Part shown: in pieces, positions 33,999 through 42,878 of the stretch | Position numbering within the stretch: the first letter of the stretch is position 1 | Layout of the letters: each line of letters begins with the position of its first letter | Assembly (NCBI GenBank): GCA_905339165.1 | Contig: CAJPFH010000012.1 | Location: 123,549-187,548 of the forward strand | Source of the DNA: Flavobacteriales bacterium | GTDB taxonomy: Bacteria > Bacteroidota > Bacteroidia > Flavobacteriales_E > Vicingaceae | Direction: 5' to 3' | Length of the DNA: 64,000 nucleotides | Notes under the pieces: generated by a model | Told to the model about the DNA's origin: nothing | Database searches by the model: none | What the model saw: only the letters and a program-made list of their open reading frames with translations | Translations under genes and position numbers: made by a program

Positions 33999-34030
33999 AA
34001 AAAACCCTCGCTGCTATGCGGGGGTTTTTT
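33999..34030 (+). terminator. Intrinsic terminator after the barrel-lipoprotein unit
   Basis: A 13-base stem with one G-T pair (AAAAAACCCTCGC against GCGGGGGTTTTTT), a 6-base loop and a terminal T run, 17 bases after the lipoprotein stop. Confidence 0.85.
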
Positions 34031-34062
34031 ATTTGTAATTTTATGCATCTTAAATTTTTTGT

Positions 34063-34884
34063 ATGAAAAACATATTCCTACTTTTTGCTATTGTTCTTCT
34101 TATTTTTTCGGGATGTAAAAAAGATAAAACCAAAGACGTAATGGTTTTTATTGACCCCGCTGCCATTCATATTTACACAGCAGTAGATAAAATCATTTCA
34201 TTTGGAATAAAAGCAGAGTCGGAATTTCCGCTCGTAAATTTTAAAATACATTATAAAGAGCCCGGGGCTAGTCAGGTCTTTTTAAAAGATACCCTTATCT
34301 CTCCCGCTGTAAAAAAATTCAATTACACCTTCGAATTTAAAATACCCGAGTCTTGGGCAGGAAAAAGTATTATTTTAATATTTAATGCCTACGACCAAGA
34401 AGGCAATGTTGGAACATCTGCCAGAACCGTTATAGTTGACCCCATAGAAAATACACCTATTCTTTTAACAGAAACTGCCGGGCACTATTTTTACTCTACT
34501 CACTCTGGCGAATTAGACGCTTTTGATATTGAAACAGGAACTCCCCAGCTCATTCTTACGGCTATTCCAGGTTTACGCGATATACAAGATTTTGATACTA
34601 TACCCACCGACTCTATATTAGCTCGTTCATGGAACTCTGGCTCATCTACTCAATTTGTTCGGTTTAACGGATTTGATTATGCCAATGCTACCAATATTTC
34701 TACGGTTGATGCTTTTAATTCAGGAACCAAACTTCAAATTGTAAATAATATTCAACTCAACGACATAATAATTGCTAAAACCAGTTCTGGGAATTATGGA
34801 GTTATAAAAATTACAAATATTTTTGATTTACCTGGCGTAGCAAATGATAGATATGAATTCAATATGAAGAAGAATACGCAATAA
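34063..34884 (+). CDS. Lipoprotein of unknown function
   Basis: 273 residues with a lipoprotein signal ending LIFSGC (Cys18), followed by KKDKTKD. Residues about 30-130 look like an Ig/DUF4625-like beta domain (FPLVNFKIHYKEPGASQVFLKDT, FNAYDQEGNVGTSARTVIV). The rest (YFYSTHSGELDAFDIETGT, ILARSWNSGSSTQFVRFNGFDYANAT) is beta-rich and includes one WNSG-type turn. Likely an outer-membrane lipoprotein. It follows a terminator, so it should have its own promoter. Only 2 bases separate its stop from that of convergent mfd. Confidence 0.75.
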   Translation: MKNIFLLFAIVLLIFSGCKKDKTKDVMVFIDPAAIHIYTAVDKIISFGIKAESEFPLVNFKIHYKEPGASQVFLKDTLISPAVKKFNYTFEFKIPESWAGKSIILIFNAYDQEGNVGTSARTVIVDPIENTPILLTETAGHYFYSTHSGELDAFDIETGTPQLILTAIPGLRDIQDFDTIPTDSILARSWNSGSSTQFVRFNGFDYANATNISTVDAFNSGTKLQIVNNIQLNDIIIAKTSSGNYGVIKITNIFDLPGVANDRYEFNMKKNTQ

Positions 34885-34886
34885 TT

Positions 34887-37800
34887 TTACACTACCCTTT
34901 CTAATTGTAATTGACTATTTAAATCTGAAATATAATTTAGGACTTCATTAATAGATTCAATCTTATTGTTGTATATCAAATACAGTTTATTATTTTTTTC
35001 TTTCATTTGGCAGGTATCGCTGCGTTGAATAAGTTGCAATATTTTGCTAAACTTTTCGGATTGATAATACCCCGAATGAGCATCGGAAATGAAATATCCG
35101 AGCAATTTACTTTGTTTTAACACAATTTTTTCAAAACCTATATTTTCAGCCATCCACCTAAGCCTTATGGTATCCAAAAGTTCTTTAGTAGCATTTGGGA
35201 GTGGCCCAAAGCGGTCGCACAATTTTGCAGCAAATGTTTGAAGTTCTTCTTCGGTTTTTAATGAATCTAATTCGGTATATAAATTTAATCTTTCGGTGAT
35301 GTTGGATACGTATTGATCTGGAATTAAAATTTCTAAATCACATTCAATGGCACAATCCGAAACGTAGTTGGTTTGTTTTAATTCTTCGGCATACAACTCC
35401 TTAAATTCATTTTCTTTTAATTCTTTTATAGCCTCCTGAATAATTTTTTGATACATATCGAAGCCAATTTCAGAAATAAAGCCACTTTGCTCGGCTCCTA
35501 AAATATTTCCGGCTCCACGAATGTCTAAATCTCTCATAGAAATTTGAAATCCGCTTCCTAAATCGGAAAATTGCTCTATGGCCTGCAGGCGTTTTCGGGC
35601 TTCATTGGTTAAAACGGAAAGTGGAGGAGCCAATAAAAAACAAAAAGCTTTTTTGTTTGAACGCCCTACCCTTCCCCTCATCTGGTGCAAATCGCTCAAT
35701 CCGAACATGTGTGCTTCGTTTATGATAATGGTATTTGCATTGGGTATATCTAAGCCAGATTCAATAATTGTTGTGCTAACCAATACATCGAATTCTCCGT
35801 TTACAAAAGCTAGCATTTTTTCTTCTAACTCATCTCCATTCATTTGTCCATGTGCATATAAAATACGAGCATCGGGGCACAAGCGTTGTAACATTCCAGT
35901 AATTTCTATAATATTTTGAATTCGGTTATTGATAAAAAACACTTGTCCTCCTCGAGAAATTTCATAGGCTATGGCATCTCTGATTATTTCTTCGTTAAAC
36001 CCGTGCACTTCGGTTTGTATAGGTTGCCGATTGGGTGGAGGAGTATTGATTACGGATAAATCTCTTGCATTCATTAATGAGAACTGGAGTGTGCGAGGAA
36101 TGGGAGTTGCTGTTAAAGTAAGGGTATCTACATTTACCTTTAGTGTTTTAATTTTATCTTTTGCTCCAACACCAAATTTTTGTTCTTCATCAATAATTAA
36201 TAAACCCAAGTCTTTAAATTTCACATCGTTTCCGAGCAGCCTATGCGTTCCAATTAAAATATCTATTTTTCCTTCGGCCACTTTTTTTAGCGTTTCTTTT
36301 TGCTGTTTTGTGCTTTTGAAACGGTTTAAATAATCAATCGCACATGGAAAATCTGAAAGGCGATCGGTAAATGTTTTAAAATGTTGAAGAGCTAAAATAG
36401 TGGTAGGCACAAGAATAGCCACTTGTTTACTGTCGCATACTGCCTTAAACGCAGAGCGAACAGCTATTTCTGTTTTTCCAAAACCCACATCACCGCAAAC
36501 AAGCCTATCCATAGGATATTCGGCTTCCATATCTTTTTTTACATCAAGGGTGGCCTTGTGTTGGTCGGGAGTATCTTCATAAATAAAAGAGGCTTCCAAC
36601 TCTTTCATTAAATAATTATCGGGCGAAAAGAAGAATCCTTTCGTGGCTTTCCGTTTGGCGTAGAGAGAAATTAAATCAAAAGCAATTTCCTTTACTTTCT
36701 TTTTGGTTTTTTGTTTTACCTTATCCCAACTGCCAGAACCTAACTTATCAAGGGTGGGCTCACTTCCATCTTTTCCAACATATTTTGAAATTTTATGAAG
36801 TGAATGAATACTTACATATAGAATATCGCCATTCTTATAAAGAATACGAATGCTTTCTTGTTGTTTCCCATTAAAATCAATTTTTTCTAATCCTGAAAAC
36901 TTGCCCACTCCATGGTCTATATGAGTTATAAAATCTCCCGGACTAAGGTTATTCAGTTCTTTCAGTGTAATTATTTTTGAAACACCAGCAGTACTTTTTA
37001 AATTGAATTTATGAAAACGATTGAATATTTGATGATCGGTGTAAAATGCTGTTTTGATATCGCAAAAAACGAAACCCTCTCTTAAATTTAGTTCTAGGGC
37101 ATGAAGTTGAACAGACTGATCAGTACTTTCAAATATAGCGTTTAATCTCTCGTATTGTTTAATGTTTGGGGTAAGTAATAAATTATAAATTCCATTCTCT
37201 GAATTTATTTTCAAATTTTCTGCCAGCAATTCGAAATTTTTATTGAAAACGGGTTGAGTAGCGATATGAAAATTGATTTCTAATGAATCTTTGAAAAAAT
37301 TCCTAGTGCCCATTTCAATTGTTTTTTTTGAAATCAATTGTTCTAAAAATTCGTTTTTATTGGTAAACAATTCGTTTGGCATTAAGTGCCGAACGGTATT
37401 GTTTTTTACTTCTTCGTATAATTTGCATACCTTCTCAAATTCTGTATGTATTGTATCGGCAGACAGTTCTGCATCTTTTATCCATACAAAGGCATTAGTA
37501 GAAATAAATTCCAGGAATAATTGCCTATTTTCTTCAGAAAATTTTTGTTGAATATTGGGTAGTATGTAGGCTTCTTCTAGTTTGCTTATACTAAGTTGGT
37601 CGAGTGGATTAAAGGTGCGTATAGACTCCACTTCATCACCAAAAAACTCAATTCTGTAGGGTGCATCATTAGAAAATGAAAAAATATCTACAATACCTCC
37701 TCGTATAGAAAATTGACCTGGCTCTATTACGAAATCGGTTCGTTCAAAACTGTACTCATTTAATATTTCGGTAATAAATGAAATATTTATTTTTTCGTTT

Positions 37801-38240
37801 ACGCTAATTTTTAGAGTGTTTTGTTGTATGGTTTTTCGTGTAACTACTTTTTCGGAAAGAGCCTTTGGGTATGTAACTACTAGTGTATTTCTATGGTGTT
37901 GCAACGTATTCAGCACTTCGGCTCTTTGTAATACGTTCGCATTCTCTGTTTCCTCTGTTTGGTATGGCCTTTTAAAAGATGAGGGAAAGAAAACGACAGA
38001 ATGTTCCGGAAGTAATTGTTGTAAATCGTTGAAAAAATAGGCTGCTTCTTCTTTATCATTTAGAATAAAAATATGCTCGCCTTTTAAAAGGGTATAAGCA
38101 ACTGAAGCAATAAGTGTATCAGACGATCCCGTTAATCCTTTTGCAAATATCTTTGCAGAATGCTTATCTTGCAAGGTACTTAGCAGAGCTTTAAAAGCAC
38201 TCAACTCTTTTACTTTTTGAAATATTTCCTGCAAACTCAT
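34887..38240 (-). CDS. mfd: Transcription-repair coupling factor Mfd
   Basis: 1117 residues. The order matches Mfd: a UvrB-homology N-terminus (KALLSTLQ, LPEHSVVFFPSS), an RNA polymerase-interacting CarD-like domain (about 430-500, GDFITHIDHGVGKFSGLEKI), the ATPase core with Walker A GDVGFGKTEIA (about residue 583) and DEEQ box (LLIIDEEQKFG, about 683), TATPIPRTL, the TRG region IIESGLDIPNANTI and RVGRSNKKAFCFLL, and a C-terminal autoinhibitory domain. It dislodges RNA polymerase stalled at lesions and recruits UvrA. The O-methyltransferase gene lies 89 bases upstream on the same strand. Confidence 0.96.
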   Translation of the reverse strand: MSLQEIFQKVKELSAFKALLSTLQDKHSAKIFAKGLTGSSDTLIASVAYTLLKGEHIFILNDKEEAAYFFNDLQQLLPEHSVVFFPSSFKRPYQTEETENANVLQRAEVLNTLQHHRNTLVVTYPKALSEKVVTRKTIQQNTLKISVNEKINISFITEILNEYSFERTDFVIEPGQFSIRGGIVDIFSFSNDAPYRIEFFGDEVESIRTFNPLDQLSISKLEEAYILPNIQQKFSEENRQLFLEFISTNAFVWIKDAELSADTIHTEFEKVCKLYEEVKNNTVRHLMPNELFTNKNEFLEQLISKKTIEMGTRNFFKDSLEINFHIATQPVFNKNFELLAENLKINSENGIYNLLLTPNIKQYERLNAIFESTDQSVQLHALELNLREGFVFCDIKTAFYTDHQIFNRFHKFNLKSTAGVSKIITLKELNNLSPGDFITHIDHGVGKFSGLEKIDFNGKQQESIRILYKNGDILYVSIHSLHKISKYVGKDGSEPTLDKLGSGSWDKVKQKTKKKVKEIAFDLISLYAKRKATKGFFFSPDNYLMKELEASFIYEDTPDQHKATLDVKKDMEAEYPMDRLVCGDVGFGKTEIAVRSAFKAVCDSKQVAILVPTTILALQHFKTFTDRLSDFPCAIDYLNRFKSTKQQKETLKKVAEGKIDILIGTHRLLGNDVKFKDLGLLIIDEEQKFGVGAKDKIKTLKVNVDTLTLTATPIPRTLQFSLMNARDLSVINTPPPNRQPIQTEVHGFNEEIIRDAIAYEISRGGQVFFINNRIQNIIEITGMLQRLCPDARILYAHGQMNGDELEEKMLAFVNGEFDVLVSTTIIESGLDIPNANTIIINEAHMFGLSDLHQMRGRVGRSNKKAFCFLLAPPLSVLTNEARKRLQAIEQFSDLGSGFQISMRDLDIRGAGNILGAEQSGFISEIGFDMYQKIIQEAIKELKENEFKELYAEELKQTNYVSDCAIECDLEILIPDQYVSNITERLNLYTELDSLKTEEELQTFAAKLCDRFGPLPNATKELLDTIRLRWMAENIGFEKIVLKQSKLLGYFISDAHSGYYQSEKFSKILQLIQRSDTCQMKEKNNKLYLIYNNKIESINEVLNYISDLNSQLQLERVV

Positions 38241-38329
38241 AAAATAGAAATTCCCCCATTTTTTAATAAAGGGGGTGTGAAGGCCAAAATTATACAGTTT
38301 TTAGATAGAACTCCACGGAGTCCTTGTTA

Positions 38330-38971
38330 TTATTTTTTTCTCACAATCATCAGGCCATCGCGAATAGGAAGTAATACATTTTCTACTCTATTGTCGTTTT
38401 GTATTTTCATATTAAAATCAACCAATGCATTTGTTTCTGTATCTAACTTTTCGTAATCTAATAGCACTTTTCCACTCCACAACACGTTGTCTGCAATAAT
38501 AAATCCACCCACACTCAGTTTATCGAACACCAAATCATAATAAGCAGAGTAATTTTCTTTATCAGCATCAATAAAAACTAAATCGAAAGTAATAGGAAGA
38601 GCCGGAATAATTTCTAAGGCATTGCCAATGTGTAAAACTATTTTTTCTTCCATTCCTGCTTCCTGAAAGTACTTTTTTATAAATTCTTCCAATTCATCAT
38701 TTAATTCAATAGTGTGTAAAATTCCTTTATCGGCAAGGCCCTCGGCCATGCAGATAGCCGAATATCCGGTAAAGGTTCCTATCTCTAAAATATGTTTTGG
38801 TTTTATCATGTGGCTAAACATACTAAGCACTCTGCCTTGTATATGGCCGGACAACATTCGGGGCATTAACATTTTTGCCCATGTTTCACGATTCAGTTTT
38901 TTTAATACTTCGTTTTCTTCCGAGGTATGCCGCTCGACATATTCTTCTAACTGGGGGTCTAAAAAATTCAT
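38330..38971 (-). CDS. Class I SAM-dependent O-methyltransferase (caffeoyl-CoA-type)
   Basis: 213 residues. The SAM-binding motif HILEIGTFTGYSAICMAEGL at about 75-94 and the metal-site regions FDLVFIDADKENYSAYYDLV and GGFIIADNVLWSGKV match the methyltransferase_3/COMT-like family. No signal peptide. Small-molecule catechol-like substrates are typical; the actual one is unknown. The upstream M16 peptidase gene ends one base before its ATG, so they are almost certainly co-transcribed. Confidence 0.9.
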   Translation of the reverse strand: MNFLDPQLEEYVERHTSEENEVLKKLNRETWAKMLMPRMLSGHIQGRVLSMFSHMIKPKHILEIGTFTGYSAICMAEGLADKGILHTIELNDELEEFIKKYFQEAGMEEKIVLHIGNALEIIPALPITFDLVFIDADKENYSAYYDLVFDKLSVGGFIIADNVLWSGKVLLDYEKLDTETNALVDFNMKIQNDNRVENVLLPIRDGLMIVRKK

Positions 38972-38972
38972 A

Positions 38973-40211
38973 TCAGTGATAAATAAGTGTACTTATTTTT
39001 TTTTCGTTAAAAACCATTTGTGCGCATTCATAAATTTGACCGGGAGTAATGGAATTTATTTTTGCAAAAAGTTCTTGGTATGTAATTACTTTATCAAAAT
39101 ACATTAAGCTTTTTCCATTAGCCAGCATGGTAGATATATGGTTATCGTTTGCCAATGAAATTTGCCCGCACAATTGGTCTTTTGCTTGTGTTAACATTGT
39201 TTTGCTTAGTGTATTGTTTTTAAAAAACTGCAATTCTTTTTTTACCAATGAAATAGTTTTTTGTAAATATTTATTATCTACACCAAAATAAACTGTAAAA
39301 ATACCCGCATCACAGTACGCTGAATATTGGGCTTCGATGGCATAGGTATAACCATATTTTTCTCTTATATTCATGTTTAAGCGATTATTCATAGCAGGGC
39401 CGCCAAGAATATTCGTAAGCAAAATAAATGGCAAACGATGATTGCTTTTTATATCATATGCATGATTTCCTATGATACAATGAGATTGGTGAGTGTCTTT
39501 AAAAATTTCTTTTTGAAAAGGCTTGTATGCCACCAACTTTTTTTGAGAGCTACCGGCTGCTTTACCGATTAACGTATCAGCAGAAAATTTTTGTTCTATT
39601 ATTTCTTTTATATATCTTGTATCAATATGGCCTAATATACTCACTACGGCATTAGATGTATTGTAATGTTTTTTGTAAAATGAAATAATTTGTTTTCTAT
39701 TTATTTTATCAAGACTTTTTACATTTCCCAAAATGGAGTGTGCCAAGGAATGACCGGAAAAAAGCAGTTCCTCAAAATCATCATAAATTTGCTCGTAAGG
39801 GTTATCGTTATAAGATTGAATTTCATCTTTTACAACCTCTTTTTCTTTTAAAATTTGAGCCTCAGGGAAAGAGGCAAACTGAAAAATTTCGGATATTAAA
39901 TCTAATGCCCTTTCAAAATATTTTTTATTTACCGATGCGTGAATAACCGTTTTCTCTTTGGTTGTATACGCATTTAACTCTCCTCCTACGGAATCAATTC
40001 TGTTTAAAATGTAACGAGCCTGATGTTTGTTAGTTCCCTTAAAAATTAAATGCTCAATAAGATGCGCCATACCATAAATACTCTTGTTCTCATTTCTGCT
40101 CCCCACATTAATAATTAGGCCTATGTGAATATTCTCGGTATTTGTTTTTTTTTCAATTACCGCTTTTAAACCATTTTTAAACCTTATTATTTCAATTTCC
40201 TTTTTTTGCAT
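38973..40211 (-). CDS. M16 (insulinase-like) zinc peptidase
   Basis: 412 residues from the ATG at 40211. The inverted zinc motif HxxEH is HLIEHLIFKGT near residue 50, with a distal Glu in the KEVVKDEIQ segment, and the C-terminal half (SHCIIGNHAYDIKSNHRLPFILLTNILGGPAMNNRLNMNIREKYGYTY) matches the inactive partner domain of the family. One-domain-pair M16B enzymes degrade peptides, sometimes as dimers. No signal peptide. A TTG at 40220 would add MGT, but the TAATTTTG box at 40225-40218 covers it. Precedes the O-methyltransferase in one operon. Confidence 0.9.
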   Translation of the reverse strand: MQKKEIEIIRFKNGLKAVIEKKTNTENIHIGLIINVGSRNENKSIYGMAHLIEHLIFKGTNKHQARYILNRIDSVGGELNAYTTKEKTVIHASVNKKYFERALDLISEIFQFASFPEAQILKEKEVVKDEIQSYNDNPYEQIYDDFEELLFSGHSLAHSILGNVKSLDKINRKQIISFYKKHYNTSNAVVSILGHIDTRYIKEIIEQKFSADTLIGKAAGSSQKKLVAYKPFQKEIFKDTHQSHCIIGNHAYDIKSNHRLPFILLTNILGGPAMNNRLNMNIREKYGYTYAIEAQYSAYCDAGIFTVYFGVDNKYLQKTISLVKKELQFFKNNTLSKTMLTQAKDQLCGQISLANDNHISTMLANGKSLMYFDKVITYQELFAKINSITPGQIYECAQMVFNEKKISTLIYH

Positions 40212-40217
40212 AGTGCC

Positions 40218-40225
40218 CAAAATTA
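40218..40225 (-). promoter_or_regulatory. Candidate -7 box for the M16 operon
   Basis: TAATTTTG on the minus strand, an exact TAnnTTTG match ending 6 bases before the ATG at 40211. If used, the mRNA would have almost no leader. No suitably spaced -33 TTG is seen, so support is moderate. Confidence 0.3.
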
Positions 40226-40346
40226 AAGAACTACAAAGAACTATACCGTTTGTTTGTTAATAAATACGTTCATAAGTGATATTACTTTAATCCCTAGTGC
40301 TAATCAGTCTTTTATAAATTGCGTAAAATTTGCTGAATAATCTATT

Positions 40347-42878
40347 ATGTTTCGTTTCCTTTTTTTGCACTCCTTGCTTTCTCTATTCCTGTTTTTCCAT
40401 ATATCGGTAAGCTTTTCGCAAAGTTTAAGTAAATCGGAAGAAAAGAAAACAATTGAAAATGCAGAGTATTACTTCGGAGAAGAGTATTACGGCAAGGCCC
40501 TTGAGCTTTTTCAAAAATTGGAAAAACATAATCCAACAGATGTTTACTACAAACTTATGGTAGGTATTTGCATGCTTTACAATTCGGATTTGCGTGTAGA
40601 GGCTCTCGAAAAAATGAAGGAGGTAAAAAAATTAAACCCCGATTATAACGAAATAAACTATTATCTCGGAAGAGCCTACATGGTAAATAGGGAATTAGAG
40701 AAAGCCATCTCTTACTTCAACAAATACAAAAGAGAAGATATAGGAAAAGAAGACTTAGACAATGCCAACCGCATGATCGATTACTGCAACAATGCTAAAA
40801 AATTAATGGCCGACAGTTTAAAAGAAATTACATTTACACCTATAGGAACACCTATAAACACAAAGTGGAGTGAATATGTACCACTTATTTCACCCGATGA
40901 ATCTATACTTATTTTTACCTATCGGGGAGAAAGAAGCAAAGGGGGGCTGATGGATAAATCCGGAAAACCAGATGTAGCAGGCGATTATTACGAAGATGTA
41001 TTTATCAGTACAAAAAAGAACGGAACATGGAATGAGCCAGAAAACATTGGCGACAACATTAACACCATTGGGCACGATGCAGCTATTGCACTTTCTATTG
41101 ACGGGCAAAAATTACTCATTTACAAGAGCACCAAAAAAGATAAGGGAGATATTTACATGAGTAATTTAGAGGGAGACACTTGGTCGAAACCAAAGCCTCT
41201 AGATGGCGATATTAATACCACCTTTTGGGAGGGAAGTGCCAGTATTAGCATGGACGAAAAAACAATTTATTTCGCAAGCGACCGGCCCGGAGGATTTGGA
41301 AAACGCGATTTATATACAGCCACCAAACTACCGAACAATAAATGGGGAAATGTAAAAAATATGGGGCCAACCATCAATACCCCGTTTAATGAAGATGCAC
41401 CTTTCATTCACCCCGATAACCAAACGCTTTACTTTAGTTCTGAAGGCCATAACAGTATGGGTGGTTACGATATTTTTTATGTAATTAACGAAAAAAGCAG
41501 TTGGGGAAAACCAACAAACGTAGGGTATCCGGTAAATACCATTGATGACGACCGCTACTACGTGCTCTCGGCCGATGGTAAAACGGGATATTATTCTTCC
41601 GCCAGAAAAGGTGGAATTGGCGGGCACGATATTTACACCGTAACCCCCGGACATTTTGGGAAAAAACCCATTTTGGCCTTGGTGTTAGGAACCGTTACTG
41701 CCAATAACAAAGTGGTAGATGCCGATATAACCGTTACCAACGAAACTAAAAACGAAGAAATGGGCCAGTTTAAATCAAACTCGGCCACCGGAAAATACAT
41801 GCTTGCCCTTACCCCCGGAAATAAATACAAAATAGCCATTGAAGTAGAAGGATACGAAACAAAAGTAGAATACTTAAATATTGAATCGTTAGATACCTAC
41901 GTACAAGTAGAGCATGATTTATCCGTATTTTCTAAAGACTTTAAAGATAAACTGGAAGTAAAACAAGATACTACATTGCAACAAAGAGTTGATCAGCAAA
42001 TTTCTAAATACAGAGAGTTAGCAGACGAAAAAAACAAGGACAATATCATCAACAATGCCATTAACTTAAACGAAGTAATTACAGGTAAATCCGGAGCAGA
42101 CTCGCTTACCGATAAAGAAAAATATATTAAAGATCAATTAACCGATTTAGAAAATAAAAATATTATTGATAAATCGAAGACCCAAGATGCGTTTGCCCAG
42201 GCTAGCGATAAAGAAATAGGAGGTGTAAGTTTTAAAGTAGAAATTGGAGCCGTAACAAACCCCAATGATTTTAAATTGGCACACTTAGAAAAATACGGAA
42301 AAATTAGCAGCAAAACATACCCTGACGGAATAACCCGCTATTCATTCGGGCCATTTAAAACCCTTGCCGAAGCCGAAAGTTTTAGATTGATGCTCATTGA
42401 AAAAGAAAAAGAAGCAAGCGATGCATTTGTAACCGTATTTGTACTAGGCGAAAGAAAAACATTGCCGGAGTACCAACAAAATCCCTGTGCGGAAAGACAA
42501 GAATTTGTTGATTTTTCTGAGTTAATAGGGAAAGATTTAAACGATATAAAGTGGTATAATCTACTACTACAAAAAGGCGGAGGACTTTGTGCCGAAGGTC
42601 TTGTATTTGAAGTTCAAATTGCGGCTTATCGTTTTCCTAAAAATTACAAATACGATCACCTTATTTCATTCGGGGCACCCGTAATACGAGAATACCCGGA
42701 CGGAATTACCCGTTTTACACAAGGAAAGTTTGTAACCCTAAACGAAGCAGAAGAGTTACGTCAAAAAATTATTACTGCCGGGCAAAAAGATGCATGGGTT
42801 ACTCCTTTCTACAATGGAAACCGTATGCTTATGGAAGAATTAATAAAGGTAAATTTCTACGGGCGTAGAATTAATTAA
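40347..42878 (+). CDS. PorE-like envelope protein ending in two SPOR-like domains
   Basis: 843 residues. A signal peptide ends near SVSFSQ. TPR-like helices occupy about 30-150 (AEYYFGEEYYGKALELFQKLEK). PD40/WD40-like propeller motifs run at about 175-435 (SMDEKTIYFASDRPGGFGKRDLYTA, HPDNQTLYFSSEGHNSMGGYDIF, SADGKTGYYSSARKGGIGGHDIY). A carboxypeptidase-regulatory-like domain follows at about 445-520. This order matches PorE/OmpA-type T9SS proteins, but instead of OmpA the C-terminus has two SPOR-like units at about 628-705 and 751-832 sharing YPDGITR(Y/F). A link between the outer-membrane machinery and peptidoglycan is inferred. Its stop interlocks with the MltF-like gene. Confidence 0.82.
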   Translation: MFRFLFLHSLLSLFLFFHISVSFSQSLSKSEEKKTIENAEYYFGEEYYGKALELFQKLEKHNPTDVYYKLMVGICMLYNSDLRVEALEKMKEVKKLNPDYNEINYYLGRAYMVNRELEKAISYFNKYKREDIGKEDLDNANRMIDYCNNAKKLMADSLKEITFTPIGTPINTKWSEYVPLISPDESILIFTYRGERSKGGLMDKSGKPDVAGDYYEDVFISTKKNGTWNEPENIGDNINTIGHDAAIALSIDGQKLLIYKSTKKDKGDIYMSNLEGDTWSKPKPLDGDINTTFWEGSASISMDEKTIYFASDRPGGFGKRDLYTATKLPNNKWGNVKNMGPTINTPFNEDAPFIHPDNQTLYFSSEGHNSMGGYDIFYVINEKSSWGKPTNVGYPVNTIDDDRYYVLSADGKTGYYSSARKGGIGGHDIYTVTPGHFGKKPILALVLGTVTANNKVVDADITVTNETKNEEMGQFKSNSATGKYMLALTPGNKYKIAIEVEGYETKVEYLNIESLDTYVQVEHDLSVFSKDFKDKLEVKQDTTLQQRVDQQISKYRELADEKNKDNIINNAINLNEVITGKSGADSLTDKEKYIKDQLTDLENKNIIDKSKTQDAFAQASDKEIGGVSFKVEIGAVTNPNDFKLAHLEKYGKISSKTYPDGITRYSFGPFKTLAEAESFRLMLIEKEKEASDAFVTVFVLGERKTLPEYQQNPCAERQEFVDFSELIGKDLNDIKWYNLLLQKGGGLCAEGLVFEVQIAAYRFPKNYKYDHLISFGAPVIREYPDGITRFTQGKFVTLNEAEELRQKIITAGQKDAWVTPFYNGNRMLMEELIKVNFYGRRIN

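Noticed and set aside
38253..38275. CCCCC...GGGGG hairpin between the O-methyltransferase gene and mfd
   Set aside because: The stem has only five G-C pairs before mismatches and lacks a T tract, so it is not a convincing terminator.
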